Shown here piece by piece: positions 46,639-56,949 of a DNA stretch of 64,000 bases (positions within the stretch are counted from its first letter, which is position 1; each line of letters begins with the position of its first letter). The stretch covers positions 2,464,501 through 2,528,500 of the forward strand of contig NZ_CP014224.1 of assembly GCF_001697185.1 (NCBI RefSeq). Reading direction: 5' to 3'. This DNA comes from Wenyingzhuangia fucanilytica. GTDB lineage: Bacteria; Bacteroidota; Bacteroidia; Flavobacteriales; Flavobacteriaceae. The position numbers were made by a program, and so were the translations under genes. The notes under the pieces were generated by a model. It was not told the DNA's origin, ran no database searches, and saw only the letters and a list, made by a program, of their open reading frames with translations.

Positions 46639-48405
46639 TTATCTATTTTCTTTAGCTACTACTTGGAAATTATCTATATAGAAAGTTTGCCTACCTGTAA
46701 CACCATCATTTTCATTACCTGGCCCTCCATTTCTAAAATTAAATACCGCATTTCCGGTAATTCCTCCTGCTCCAACATTTATTTCACGCTCAACAGTAAA
46801 CCATTGTCCAGTACCAGGAGCGTTAAAACTCATGGTTTCAATATCTGGAGTAGATCCAAAAATTCTAGTAAATACTCCTCCCATAGTTGTACCTGGCTCG
46901 TAATAAAGGTCAAACTTAAAAGAGTAAACACCTGCTGGGATTTCAGCATTTTGAAACAATACATTACTTAATCCTAAGAAGCTAATTCCAGACTCAAATG
47001 GTAGAACAGCATCAAACTTCATAGATGCACTTCCTTCACTTGCTCTATCTGTTGATCTACTTAGATATAAACCTCCACCTGGATTTGTAGCATTTGCTAT
47101 TTGATTATTTCCTGAGGCATTATTACCCGCTGGAATAAATAATCTGTATCCATCTGCATTTGCCCATAAATCATTGGTAGCAGGATTTTCAAATCCTGGG
47201 TTAACATTACTCGTTAAATAATTAATAATTAATGGCTCAACCGTTTCATCAGTAAATGCATTTAAAACTCTAGCATCAATAGCTGTTATACCTGTACCGT
47301 TATAAGAAAGTTTAATAGTATCAGAGTTTAATACCGCTTCTGACAATTCTAACTCAATCAACGTTTCATCTGTACTACTTACCTGAGCTGAAACAACATT
47401 AAAGTTTTGATTAAAAGTTCCATTCACAACGTTTACTGAAAAATCATTTTCTACTCCAGTAAATGGCTCTAAAATTCCATTAACTCTAAAAGCTATTTGT
47501 TTAGTACCAGGTGCGCTACTTCCATCATTTACAGCAAAAGCATTACCATTTATAGTAAAAGGTTTTGTAGATGGAATTACTTTAATAATTACTGGAATTG
47601 CCTTAGTTTGTTCAGAATATCTTAGTGTATTGTTCCCTAACTTAGCTCTTGAAACAGTTAAGTTAGTTGTATACTCTCCAATTCTATTGTAGGTCACTAC
47701 TTGTTCTTCTTCTGTACTAGTCTCTGGCTGACCTCCATCAAAATCCCAAACTCTATCACTTGGTCTACCAACAGTTGTTAAGTCTTTAAAAGTTAAGTTA
47801 GACCCTGCCTCTATAGTAATTGTTGTAAAATTACTTGTATCATCTGTACTTGGGTGTTGACTTTGAGTCAAAAACACTTCAGTTCCATCTTCTTCATTTT
47901 TTACCGAAGCTTCTGCATTTAACCTTTGATATACATCATACTTAAACACGGTAGATAACTCCCATAAACCATCCTCTCCTTGTACTGCATCGTTACCAAG
48001 AAAACTTACTTCTTTTTCAAACTTATTTTTTAATGTTACTGTAGTTTCTCCAGCTTTTTGAAAAAGAACATGAACTAGTTTTGTTTGGCTACTTGTTCCT
48101 AATTTATTATCAATAAATCTATCTAAATTCACACTATCTTTTCTAGTAAATTCAGAGTTTAAAAAGTTAGCTCCATCTTCAATAACCCAAGTTCTAGACA
48201 CAACTCCTTGTGAAATATCTGATAAAGAACTAAAATCATCAATAGAAATTGGAATATTATTCGCTATTGAGCTCTCATTAATATTAAATATACTTGGTGT
48301 AAATACTAGAGGAGCACTAAAATTTGCTGGCTCGGTATAATCATCAACATTACACCCCACTAAGGCCATAAGTGATAATAAAATAATTAAACTATATTTT
48401 TTCAT
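46639..48405 (-). CDS. PKD-domain surface glycan-binding lipoprotein of the PUL
   Basis: A 588-residue lipoprotein (lipobox VGC, Cys18). Residues ~195-275 form a PKD domain (DRVWDFDGGQPETSTEEEQ, IGEYTTNLTVSRA). The region ~300-390 looks like an Ig-like strand-rich module, and the C-terminal ~180 residues (from NPGFENPATNDLWANADG) form a carbohydrate-binding-module-like sandwich ending in TFYIDNFQVV. It is the third gene after SusC/SusD with a 6-bp gap, the usual place for the accessory surface glycan-binding protein. Ligand not known, presumably the sulfated galactan. Confidence 0.8.
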   Translation of the reverse strand: MKKYSLIILLSLMALVGCNVDDYTEPANFSAPLVFTPSIFNINESSIANNIPISIDDFSSLSDISQGVVSRTWVIEDGANFLNSEFTRKDSVNLDRFIDNKLGTSSQTKLVHVLFQKAGETTVTLKNKFEKEVSFLGNDAVQGEDGLWELSTVFKYDVYQRLNAEASVKNEEDGTEVFLTQSQHPSTDDTSNFTTITIEAGSNLTFKDLTTVGRPSDRVWDFDGGQPETSTEEEQVVTYNRIGEYTTNLTVSRAKLGNNTLRYSEQTKAIPVIIKVIPSTKPFTINGNAFAVNDGSSAPGTKQIAFRVNGILEPFTGVENDFSVNVVNGTFNQNFNVVSAQVSSTDETLIELELSEAVLNSDTIKLSYNGTGITAIDARVLNAFTDETVEPLIINYLTSNVNPGFENPATNDLWANADGYRLFIPAGNNASGNNQIANATNPGGGLYLSRSTDRASEGSASMKFDAVLPFESGISFLGLSNVLFQNAEIPAGVYSFKFDLYYEPGTTMGGVFTRIFGSTPDIETMSFNAPGTGQWFTVEREINVGAGGITGNAVFNFRNGGPGNENDGVTGRQTFYIDNFQVVAKENR

Positions 48406-48411
48406 AATCTA

Positions 48412-50289
48412 TTAATTTTCAAATCCATTATTATTAATATCCTCTTCTGCTGGAATTGGTAAGTACCCTGCATTTTTATTATAGTTGGTAGCTACTCCTA
48501 CAAATTCTTGAAATATTTTTTGACTTTGTTGAGCTTGAGGATCTGCAGGGACTGCTGAGGCATCAATAGTTTGTAAATCACTAAAAAAACCTCCTCCAAT
48601 ACTGGTGTTTGGACCTTTTGCCAAAGCTGGTGTTATAGGTCTTCTTCCCGCTCTAGGAAAGTCTACACCTTGATAATAAACAGTACTTAAATCACTAAAT
48701 CTTTGTGCTGCAATACCCCATCTTCTTAAATCAATAACACGAATGGCATGACCTTCTGCCGATAACTCTAATGGCTTTTCAACAAACATTAAACGTTCCT
48801 TTAAACTTGTTGCATCGTAAGCTACTCCTGGATCATCAATTTTAGAACTTAACTCTAAAGGCACCAATGCCCATCTTTCTCGAATTTTATTAATTTCATT
48901 CACCGCATCTTGAAGTTGTCCTTTGTAGATATAACACTCTGCAAGATTTAATAACACCTCAGCAAAACGATTCACAATCACATTTTTTCCAGATTTAATA
49001 GAACCTCCAGTAGTTACTGTTTCATTATCTATTCCTAAATCATGATTGGTGTACTTTTTAAATGCAGTAAAAATTCCACCTTGATTTCTTAAACCTCCCC
49101 AACTAGCACCATCTACTGCTTTAGAGTTTAAAACATTAGGATAACTGTATACTGGCGTATCTAAATCGTTATTTAAAAACAACATATTAGAGGATCTTAA
49201 TGATTCACGTCTTGTATTTAAATTTCCATCTCCTGTAGTAATTGTATTAACTGGGTTACTAGAATCTAATGGATCACTTTCATATGCCAGCACCAACCAA
49301 GCAGCTGGTTGAATAAAGTCCTGACCTCCAAATTTAAAATGAGCAGATCTTCTTGCTAACCTACTATGTGGACTTGCTTCGTTAAACTCACTTAACTCTA
49401 TTCCAAAATCTGTTGTATAAGGGATTTCAAATATAGATTCGCTGTTAAAATCTCCAGCAGTGGTAAACATTTTAGAACCAGTAATTGGGTTTACTTCTGT
49501 TTCCAACGCATATCCATAATTATCTCTTAAATCCTCATAAATTTTGATAGCTTCATTTATTAAGCTCATGTTTTGCTGACCTCCTTCTGTAGCTTCATAC
49601 AAATAAGAGTTCGCTAAAATCATTTTTGCTGCTCCTTTGGTTACTCTTCCTAATTCCGTAACTTCATTAGGCATTGGTAAATATGGAATAGCTTCTTCTA
49701 AATCTTTTCTAAAAAAAGCAATTACTTCATCAGAACTAGAAACCTCTTTATGTCTCTTATCTATATCTTGCTCATATTTATCTCTGATAATCACATTACC
49801 ATTGTTAAATACTGAATGTGCGTAGAAATGATAAGTTCCTCTAAAGAAAAGCGCTTGTGCTCTTTGTTGATTCCATCTCTCTAACTGATCTGCATTGGTT
49901 AAAGATGGCTTAACAATATCTAAAGCTGCCAATGCTTGATTTGCAGTAAAAATACCACGATACAATGCTCCCCAACGTTGTTCTATTCTAACAGTTGTTG
50001 GAGAAACTGTTTTGTAATAAAAATCTAAATGTTCTGGAAAACCTACATCAGGATTTAATCTATTTTTCATAGCACTGATGTCTGTTCTAAAATGGTCTTC
50101 TTCAATACTCAACACGTAGTGATTGAATAATGAGTTGTACACCCCATTTAATACTCTATTTGTATCATCTAAATTTGTAATTGATTCTAATAACTCTGGT
50201 GTATTAGGATTTGGTTCATCTAAATAGTCTTCACATGAAAAAACTAAAAAAGCCAGTAATATTGCGGATATTAATTTTATATTTTTCAT
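48412..50289 (-). CDS. SusD/RagB-family nutrient-binding outer-membrane lipoprotein
   Basis: A 625-residue lipoprotein with lipobox FSC (Cys19) and the typical EDYLDEPNPN start. TPR-like helices of SusD follow, for example RAQALFFRGTYHFYAHSVF and AEVLLNLAECYIYKGQLQ, plus the C-terminal AEGHAIRVIDLRRWG motif. It caps the SusC channel and binds the oligosaccharide at the cell surface. 4 bp after SusC, same operon. Confidence 0.95.
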   Translation of the reverse strand: MKNIKLISAILLAFLVFSCEDYLDEPNPNTPELLESITNLDDTNRVLNGVYNSLFNHYVLSIEEDHFRTDISAMKNRLNPDVGFPEHLDFYYKTVSPTTVRIEQRWGALYRGIFTANQALAALDIVKPSLTNADQLERWNQQRAQALFFRGTYHFYAHSVFNNGNVIIRDKYEQDIDKRHKEVSSSDEVIAFFRKDLEEAIPYLPMPNEVTELGRVTKGAAKMILANSYLYEATEGGQQNMSLINEAIKIYEDLRDNYGYALETEVNPITGSKMFTTAGDFNSESIFEIPYTTDFGIELSEFNEASPHSRLARRSAHFKFGGQDFIQPAAWLVLAYESDPLDSSNPVNTITTGDGNLNTRRESLRSSNMLFLNNDLDTPVYSYPNVLNSKAVDGASWGGLRNQGGIFTAFKKYTNHDLGIDNETVTTGGSIKSGKNVIVNRFAEVLLNLAECYIYKGQLQDAVNEINKIRERWALVPLELSSKIDDPGVAYDATSLKERLMFVEKPLELSAEGHAIRVIDLRRWGIAAQRFSDLSTVYYQGVDFPRAGRRPITPALAKGPNTSIGGGFFSDLQTIDASAVPADPQAQQSQKIFQEFVGVATNYNKNAGYLPIPAEEDINNNGFEN

Positions 50290-50293
50290 TTTC

Positions 50294-53200
50294 TTAAAAG
50301 TTTAATCTTACACCTAGGTTCATACTTGCTGTGGTTGGAATAATTCCACTATCAATACCTTTTTGTTGGATATTATTTCCTCCAACTTCTGGGTCTAATC
50401 CGGTGTATTTTGTAAAAGTTAATATGTTCTGAGCATTAGCATAAATATTAAATCTTGTTACCCCCATGCTTTCTGCAACCTTTTTAGGAAAAGTATATCC
50501 TATTACCACGTTTCTTAAACGTAAGAACGAACCATCTTCTATAAAAAAGTCAGAACTACCATTGTAATTATTGTCTCCAGAGTTTCTAGATGTATTTCTA
50601 AAAGAAGGAATATTAGTATCTTCATTTACACCTGGTATATACTGATAAACTAAATCTCTATGACGACCTGCTTTAAAAGCACTTGCTCTTGTTGCGTTAT
50701 ATACTTCGTTACCAATAGATGCATACCAGTTAGTTAAGAAAAACCAGTTTTTGTAAGTAGCTTGTAAGTTAAGTCCTAATTCAAAATCTGGAAGACCACT
50801 TCCTTTGTACACTCTATCTCCTTCGTCTCTTAAAACACCATTTCCATTAGAATCCACATATTTTAAATCTCCTAACTGTCTTGATTCTCCATACTTTAAA
50901 TTATAAGCATCTAACTCAGCTTGATCTTTAAAAATACCATCCGTTTCAAAAACTAAGAACGAACCTGCTTCTCTACCTTCTTTTAATCCGATAGCCAAAG
51001 CTTGATTATCACCAAACACAGGTCTTGTAGTAAATAATTGAACTCCACTTTCTGATTGAAGGCTAGTAACAACATTTTTGTTTTTAGAAAAAGTTCCTAA
51101 AATATTAAACCTAACATTTCCTATAGAAGGTCTGTATCTTAAAGTAGCTTCTATACCTTCATTTGTTAAATTTCCCACATTAAAAACAGCGAATCTACTT
51201 CCTGTTAAATCACGATCTGCTTGTACCGATGCACCAAAACTAGGAGTAACTTGCACGTTTGTTAACAAATCATCTTTCTTAGTAGTATAATAATCAGCTG
51301 TAAAAATTAATTTATTGTTCCAAAAACTCATATCAATACCAAAATTGTATTGCTTGGTTACCTCCCACTTTAAATTTGGATTTCCAAACTGTTGCTGTAT
51401 AATTCCAGAATGTTCTGTATCAGATCCATTAGCTGCTTGAAAGTTGGCGTTGTAACCTGTTGCTACTGGACTGTAGATTGAATTTGGAGCAAAACGATCG
51501 TTACCGGTAGTACCGTAACTAGCTCTAAACTTAAAGTTGTTAATTGTTTTTCTTAAACCTTCCCAAAAGTTTTCATCTGAAATTGTCCATCCTGCAGATA
51601 CAGAAGGAAAGAAAGCATATAAATTATCTCGAGAAAATTGGTTAGAGGCATCTACTCTGGCACTTGCACTTAACTGATATTTTCCATCATAATCATATAA
51701 CACACGACCAACAGTACCAATTCTTTTAATTTTATAATCTGGTTCAACTGTAGAAGGACCTGTAAAGTTCAAAGTAACATCTGATCCTAACTCTTCTCCT
51801 ATTGTTGCTGTTGATAGATTAACAGGGTCTGCAAAAAGCAACCCTCTTTTAACAGCTCCGATTGATGTAAAATAATCTTGTTCTACATTTACAACTGCCA
51901 TCGCATTTATTTTATGCTTGTTAAACTTTTGCTGGTAGTTGATTCCTCCGTTCCAGTTAATTAAAACATTACGAGATCTACCTTCGTAAACAAAATTATC
52001 ATCTTCATCACGTAAATTCACCCCATTATTATCAAACAAAGCAAAAGGAGGTTGAACTTGCTTTTCGTACTCATTAGTAATAACCCCACTAATTAATGTG
52101 GTTAATTGTAAATGTTTTGTTAATTGATATTTTAAATTAGAACTAGCTTCAAATCTATCACGACCTACTTGTCTATCTCTAGTAATAGCTTCTAAAATTT
52201 GACCATAAGCAGAACTTGCATTAGCATCATCCACTTCACTAGTAAAAGAAGTTGTGTTTTGATCTACTTTATCTAAATACGGTAAAGCTCTTTGTCCAAA
52301 AATAAGTAGATTAAAGTTTGGTCTTTCTCTGTCATCAACAGTGAATCCAAATCCATTATTTACAGTCCATTTTCCTTTAGTAATATCTAAGTTTGATCTT
52401 AAGTTATAGCGTTTAAACTCAGAGTTAATTACAGTTCCTTCTTGATCAAAAAGTCCCATAACCACACTGTATTTTACATCATCTCCTCCTCCAGAAATTG
52501 TAAGATTATATCTGTTGATTGTAGACATGTCATTTTGAGTAAAATCTCTTAAATCATTATCATTAAGCAAACTATATCTATCTGTACTTGCAGGAGAACT
52601 TGATCTTGAAGGGTCATTTGCATCAAAGAACAATTGTTGTTCTGTATTCATTAATGGCGTATTACGTCTTATGTATTGTACACCATTAGTAACCTCTAAT
52701 TCAACTTGAGTATTCCCCTTTTTCCCTTTTTTAGTAGTTACCAAAATAACTCCACCAGCAGCTCTTGTTCCATAAATAGATGCAGAAGCAGCATCTTTTA
52801 AAACATCTAGAGTTTCTATTTCATTTGGGTTTAATCTAGGATCACCTGACTGAGGAACACCATCTACTACCCAAAGTGGAGAATTAGAACCTGTTAAAGA
52901 AGATATACCTCTAATAGTAATTGCAGATCCTTCACCTGCCTCACCACTACTAGCTGTAACGTTTACCCCAGCAACTTGTCCCTGTAAAGCAGTTCCAATA
53001 TCACCTGTAATTACATTTTCTATTTCTTCTGCTTTTACTTGAGCAACAGCTCCAGTAATTTCTTTTTTCTTAACAGTTCCATAACCAATAACTACTACCT
53101 CGTCTAATTCCGAAACATCTTCTTCTAAAAGCACATCTAATTTAGGTCCTTTTACTTTTAATGACTTTGTTTGAAAACCTATATAGCTAAATGATAAAAC

Positions 53201-53437
53201 ATCTCCTACTTTAGATTTAATTGTGTAATTACCGTCAAAATCACTCACTACTCCGGTTGAAGTTCCTTGTATTAAAACAGTAGCTCCAGGAATAGGCATA
53301 CCACCTTTATCGATAATAACCCCCGTTACTGTTAAATCTTTAGTTTGGGCGAACAAGCTCCCGTGTAAAACCAAAATCAAAATGAGTAAACATTTACTCA
53401 TAAAGTTTTTAGCAACTAATACTTTTTTTACTTTCAT
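50294..53437 (-). CDS. SusC/RagA-family TonB-dependent outer-membrane transporter
   Basis: A 1047-residue receptor. A signal peptide ends near LFAQ; next comes the carboxypeptidase-D-like module (VTGVIIDKGGMPIPGATV), a TonB-box region (DEVVVIGYGTVKKKEITGAV), the plug (ALQGQVAGVNVT, DVLKDAASASIYGTRA), and a 22-strand barrel ending in a strand that closes with Phe (NLGVRLNF). It imports oligosaccharides with energy from TonB. It is the first gene of the operon SusC, SusD, PKD protein, cycloisomerase, dehydrogenase. Regulated from a 21-bp direct repeat 131 bp upstream. Confidence 0.96.
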   Translation of the reverse strand: MKVKKVLVAKNFMSKCLLILILVLHGSLFAQTKDLTVTGVIIDKGGMPIPGATVLIQGTSTGVVSDFDGNYTIKSKVGDVLSFSYIGFQTKSLKVKGPKLDVLLEEDVSELDEVVVIGYGTVKKKEITGAVAQVKAEEIENVITGDIGTALQGQVAGVNVTASSGEAGEGSAITIRGISSLTGSNSPLWVVDGVPQSGDPRLNPNEIETLDVLKDAASASIYGTRAAGGVILVTTKKGKKGNTQVELEVTNGVQYIRRNTPLMNTEQQLFFDANDPSRSSSPASTDRYSLLNDNDLRDFTQNDMSTINRYNLTISGGGDDVKYSVVMGLFDQEGTVINSEFKRYNLRSNLDITKGKWTVNNGFGFTVDDRERPNFNLLIFGQRALPYLDKVDQNTTSFTSEVDDANASSAYGQILEAITRDRQVGRDRFEASSNLKYQLTKHLQLTTLISGVITNEYEKQVQPPFALFDNNGVNLRDEDDNFVYEGRSRNVLINWNGGINYQQKFNKHKINAMAVVNVEQDYFTSIGAVKRGLLFADPVNLSTATIGEELGSDVTLNFTGPSTVEPDYKIKRIGTVGRVLYDYDGKYQLSASARVDASNQFSRDNLYAFFPSVSAGWTISDENFWEGLRKTINNFKFRASYGTTGNDRFAPNSIYSPVATGYNANFQAANGSDTEHSGIIQQQFGNPNLKWEVTKQYNFGIDMSFWNNKLIFTADYYTTKKDDLLTNVQVTPSFGASVQADRDLTGSRFAVFNVGNLTNEGIEATLRYRPSIGNVRFNILGTFSKNKNVVTSLQSESGVQLFTTRPVFGDNQALAIGLKEGREAGSFLVFETDGIFKDQAELDAYNLKYGESRQLGDLKYVDSNGNGVLRDEGDRVYKGSGLPDFELGLNLQATYKNWFFLTNWYASIGNEVYNATRASAFKAGRHRDLVYQYIPGVNEDTNIPSFRNTSRNSGDNNYNGSSDFFIEDGSFLRLRNVVIGYTFPKKVAESMGVTRFNIYANAQNILTFTKYTGLDPEVGGNNIQQKGIDSGIIPTTASMNLGVRLNF

Positions 53438-53465
53438 TTTTTTAGCTTTAGTTAGATTATAATAA

Positions 53466-53513
53466 AGAGAAGTATTTCTTTTAAAACTTGTATTAAAAAA
53501 GGTTTACTTCTCT
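53466..53513 (-). repeat. Inverted repeat in the SusC 5' leader
   Basis: AGAGAAGTA (53466-53474) and TACTTCTCT (53505-53513) form a 9-bp stem with a 30-base loop between the SusC start and the operator candidate. It could fold in the leader mRNA. Its significance is unknown. Confidence 0.45.
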
Positions 53514-53563
53514 AACATTTAAGGTAAAATTAAGAGATATCTAAAAAAATCAATTGTTAATAT

Positions 53564-53589
53564 TTACCCACTACTTATTTAATATTACC
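53564..53589 (-). promoter_or_regulatory. PUL operator candidate, site 2 (21-bp direct repeat)
   Basis: On the minus strand GGTAA at 53589-53585 and GGTAA at 53568-53564 are exactly 21 bp apart. The proximal half-site begins 131 bp upstream of the SusC start. Confidence 0.65.
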
Positions 53590-53628
53590 CTTAATAAAAG
53601 ATATATTTATACAGATAAAATAAAAAAC

Positions 53629-56610
53629 CTATATTTTTATTACCTTTTCAATAATCAAGTTATTATCTCCTTTAATTCTTAAAAGATACATTCCTGCTGG
53701 TAATGATGAAGCATCAATTCTAGGGATATGATTGCTTGTTCCCTGAACTTTTACAATTAAAGCTCCCATTACAGACAACAATTCAACTTCTACCTTATTA
53801 ACAGATTTATCTACGTTAACATTAAAATAATCACTTGTTGGATTAGGGTAAACATTTGCTTTAAAATTTAACTTAGGAGATTTAGAAGAAAGATTTAACT
53901 CCCCTAAAACAATATCCCCTTGATTAGCTCCTACCGTAGTATTACTACTCCATAAATAGTAAGCATTACTATCGTTAAGAGTCCAATTTTGATAATCATT
54001 AATGCTCGCTCTTATCACATCTGCATTACCTGTAACCGCTCCTGTATATACTCCATAATCTAAATCCCATAAATTTAAAGAAGCATCACCTCCAGTAACA
54101 TCTATATCAAAACCTATAAGTGCATTAGGTAATTCACAATAAGCGTTTCCTCCACCTACAGCCCAACCAGCTGAATTACTTATTCCATTATTATTTAATG
54201 CTGTAATCCATAAATCACTATCTGTTGTAGGATGATCACTTGTATTTCCACTATAAATTAAAACGCTATCTCCCGCTAAAGAAAGATCCCAATCTCCATC
54301 TGAACCAAAAGTTTGCACAGTGCTACCTACTACTGTTTCTACACCATTTATCACAGTGGTAACACTTCCGTTACTCTCTAATTTAAAAATGGTTCCAGAA
54401 CTATGATCTTCACTTGCTGTCCACGAAAAAACATCATCTATACTATATGGACTACCATTCCCTCCTATATTAAAAGAACCATCAGACTTCCATCCTCTGT
54501 TTGAAATACTAAGGCTTGTACCTGCTTTAATATCTTTTAAAATCATAAATGCTAATTCTGCAGTATTAACTTCTGCTTTATAACCAACAATAACAACATC
54601 TCCAGCTGTTAAGCTTGTTGGATCTACAGGGTCAAAAATGTTAATACTTTTAGGAGTATCACTTACATTTCCTACATCAGTACCTGTTAGTGTTATTGTT
54701 AAAGTTTCGCTTACTTCATTCTCTCCATCAAGTAAAGCATTCACAACTATTTCTGAACTATTTTCTCCGTTAGGTATAACAACTGTTCCAGATAAAGAGG
54801 TATAATCAACACCATTTACAGCTTCTCCACTTGTGGCATAGCTAACTGTAATATCTTGGTTTGCAGTAATTCCATCTGGTAAACTAACTGTAAACACTCC
54901 ATTTGTTTCTCCTTCTACAGCATTTGTAGTAGCTTCAATACTAATTAGATTAATTTCTTCATCAAGTAATAACAACTGACTATCAAACAATTTATCGTAA
55001 GCTGGCAAAGTACCATCATCCCACAAAGAACTATGTGGATGCCCTGAACCATCACCATCATTATCAAACCAAGCAGGTTTTACATCTTTAAAATCAACAA
55101 CAATATCTATAGACTTATCAACTATTTCCTGAATAATATCATCGGCATTAGGTTCACTATTACTCAAATTAGTTGACTCTCCTGGATCTGTAATAATGTT
55201 ATACAAGTTCCACGAACCATTACTACCTGTTTTGGTTATTTTCCATTGTCCCATTGATATTCCTCCGTTTTCAAAACCTAACTGAGGTCTAATAATTAAC
55301 AATGGCTCGCTTGGTCTTGCATCATTCCCAGCAATTAAATCATCCATAAAATCAATACCATCTATAATTTTTTCTTCGGGTACTGTACCTCCAGCTAGAC
55401 TCACTAACGTTGGGTAGATGTCTAAAGAACTAATTTGATGATTATAAATAGCCGGACTTGTTATTTTTGCAGGCCAATGTACAAACATAGGTACTTTATG
55501 CCCCCCTTCTTTTACACTACCTTTTAAAGCATCTAAAGGATAATTTACAGCTCCTTTACTAAAAGTATATCCACCATTGTCACTTAAAAAAATGATTAAT
55601 GTATTGTTATATACATCCATATCATTATCAAGTTCATCTATTAGTCTACCAATATTTTCATCCATATTGGCCACCATAGTTGCATAGGTAATTCTAGCCT
55701 CTACAAATTCTTCTATTTTTGCATCTCTTTCATTTTCTGGCAACTTTGTAATAGGTGTAGAATTTTTAATATAATCACTATTTCTAACCAAATCTTCAAA
55801 ATCTGGGTTATCTAATTTGAATTGAGCAATTTCATCTGCTGGAGCCTCTAAAGGAGTATGTGGTGCATTGTATGCCAAATACATAAAAAAAGGATCTGAT
55901 GAAGAAGCATTATTTTGTATATACGTAATAGCTTCATCGGTAAGCACATCTGTTAAATAATCTTCATCTGCTGCATTGCTAAATTCCTCTCTATCTACAT
56001 ATCCTCTTTGTCTCCACAATGGGTCTTGATACTCATTAGTTACAGGGTTGCTTCCTCCTAATCTATGGTAATAGTTATCTTCATATCCATTTTCAAAATA
56101 ACCTTTTCCACCACCTAAAAAACCAAAAAAGTAATCAAAACCTCTGTCTAATGGCTGATAGAAATTTTCTTTAAACCCTAAGTGCCATTTACCAAAAGCC
56201 GCTGTATTATAGCCAGTATCTTGAAGTAGTTTTGGAAAATAAGTTTCGTTAACAGGAATTCCCAACTCCGTAGTAATATCATTAGGTAAATTGTATTGAG
56301 CCCCTATTCTATGAGGCATCATTCCTGTTAATAATGCCGCCCTACTTGGACCACAAAATGGATGGGCAACGTGAGCGTTTTTTAAAACCACTCCACTATT
56401 AGCCAGTTTATCAATATTTGGGGTAGGTATTACTCCAAGTTCACTAGGAAAATTACCATCTCTATTAAACCCTACATCACCATAACCTAAATCATCGGCT
56501 AAAATTACAATAATATTAGGACGTGTTCCTTGTGTTTGAGCATGACTATTAATAATTGCAATAAAAGTAAGAAACGCTATTGCGTATGTTTTAAAGTGTC
56601 TTTTTTTCAT
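53629..56610 (-). CDS. Large secreted S1 sulfatase with Calx-beta, LTD-like and T9SS domains
   Basis: A 993-residue protein: signal peptide (to ~25), S1 sulfatase domain (~30-520) with ILADDLGYGD, formylglycine motif FCGPSRAALLTG (Cys86), FGKWHLG and FLSDNGGY; a Calx-beta domain (~555-650); an LTD-like beta-sandwich (~670-905); and a type IX sorting domain (VYPNPTSDYFNVNV to the end). It removes sulfate from a polymer outside the cell, whereas the other two sulfatases lack a sorting domain and are probably periplasmic. It has its own operator candidate. Downstream of it lies the SusC operon on the same strand. Confidence 0.92.
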   Translation of the reverse strand: MKKRHFKTYAIAFLTFIAIINSHAQTQGTRPNIIVILADDLGYGDVGFNRDGNFPSELGVIPTPNIDKLANSGVVLKNAHVAHPFCGPSRAALLTGMMPHRIGAQYNLPNDITTELGIPVNETYFPKLLQDTGYNTAAFGKWHLGFKENFYQPLDRGFDYFFGFLGGGKGYFENGYEDNYYHRLGGSNPVTNEYQDPLWRQRGYVDREEFSNAADEDYLTDVLTDEAITYIQNNASSSDPFFMYLAYNAPHTPLEAPADEIAQFKLDNPDFEDLVRNSDYIKNSTPITKLPENERDAKIEEFVEARITYATMVANMDENIGRLIDELDNDMDVYNNTLIIFLSDNGGYTFSKGAVNYPLDALKGSVKEGGHKVPMFVHWPAKITSPAIYNHQISSLDIYPTLVSLAGGTVPEEKIIDGIDFMDDLIAGNDARPSEPLLIIRPQLGFENGGISMGQWKITKTGSNGSWNLYNIITDPGESTNLSNSEPNADDIIQEIVDKSIDIVVDFKDVKPAWFDNDGDGSGHPHSSLWDDGTLPAYDKLFDSQLLLLDEEINLISIEATTNAVEGETNGVFTVSLPDGITANQDITVSYATSGEAVNGVDYTSLSGTVVIPNGENSSEIVVNALLDGENEVSETLTITLTGTDVGNVSDTPKSINIFDPVDPTSLTAGDVVIVGYKAEVNTAELAFMILKDIKAGTSLSISNRGWKSDGSFNIGGNGSPYSIDDVFSWTASEDHSSGTIFKLESNGSVTTVINGVETVVGSTVQTFGSDGDWDLSLAGDSVLIYSGNTSDHPTTDSDLWITALNNNGISNSAGWAVGGGNAYCELPNALIGFDIDVTGGDASLNLWDLDYGVYTGAVTGNADVIRASINDYQNWTLNDSNAYYLWSSNTTVGANQGDIVLGELNLSSKSPKLNFKANVYPNPTSDYFNVNVDKSVNKVEVELLSVMGALIVKVQGTSNHIPRIDASSLPAGMYLLRIKGDNNLIIEKVIKI

Positions 56611-56949
56611 TTTAGTTTATCTATTAATTTAGTTTGTTTTAATTTCTACTGGAATTATGTATTAAAATTGGAAATAAGTAAAAACAAGTAATCTTGGCAC
56701 TTATTCGCTTATCAGGAAAACATGATTTTGCTACAATTAAAAATCAATTGTTTTTCTTACTGATATTTAAGGCAATACCTAAAAACTGATAGTTCAATTA
56801 AATCAAAACTACAACATATAAGAACTTTAAACAGGTTAAAAATTAACCATAACTAGCACGAGATTAACCTGTTTAAACACAAAAAGAGCAAATAAAAACT
56901 GTTGTTTTTATTTGCTCTTTTACAATTACAAAATAAAGATGTATGTTCC
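56611..56949 (-). promoter_or_regulatory. 339-bp intergenic region upstream of the sulfatase, with operator candidate site 6
   Basis: It carries a terminator at its right end (56882-56921) and, on the minus strand, GGTTAA at 56869-56864 and 56848-56843, spaced 21 bp as in the other PUL sites. The same area forms a 14-bp perfect inverted repeat (56826-56839 with 56864-56877). The proximal half-site begins 238 bp before the sulfatase start, a longer leader than elsewhere. No ORF or RNA gene is visible. Confidence 0.6.
56882..56921 (-). terminator. Terminator of the GH16 operon
   Basis: A 17-bp stem (AAAAGAGCAAATAAAAA from 56882 with its complement 56905-56921) with a short loop, 29 bp beyond the stop of the small secreted protein on the minus strand. 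Confidence 0.92.
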
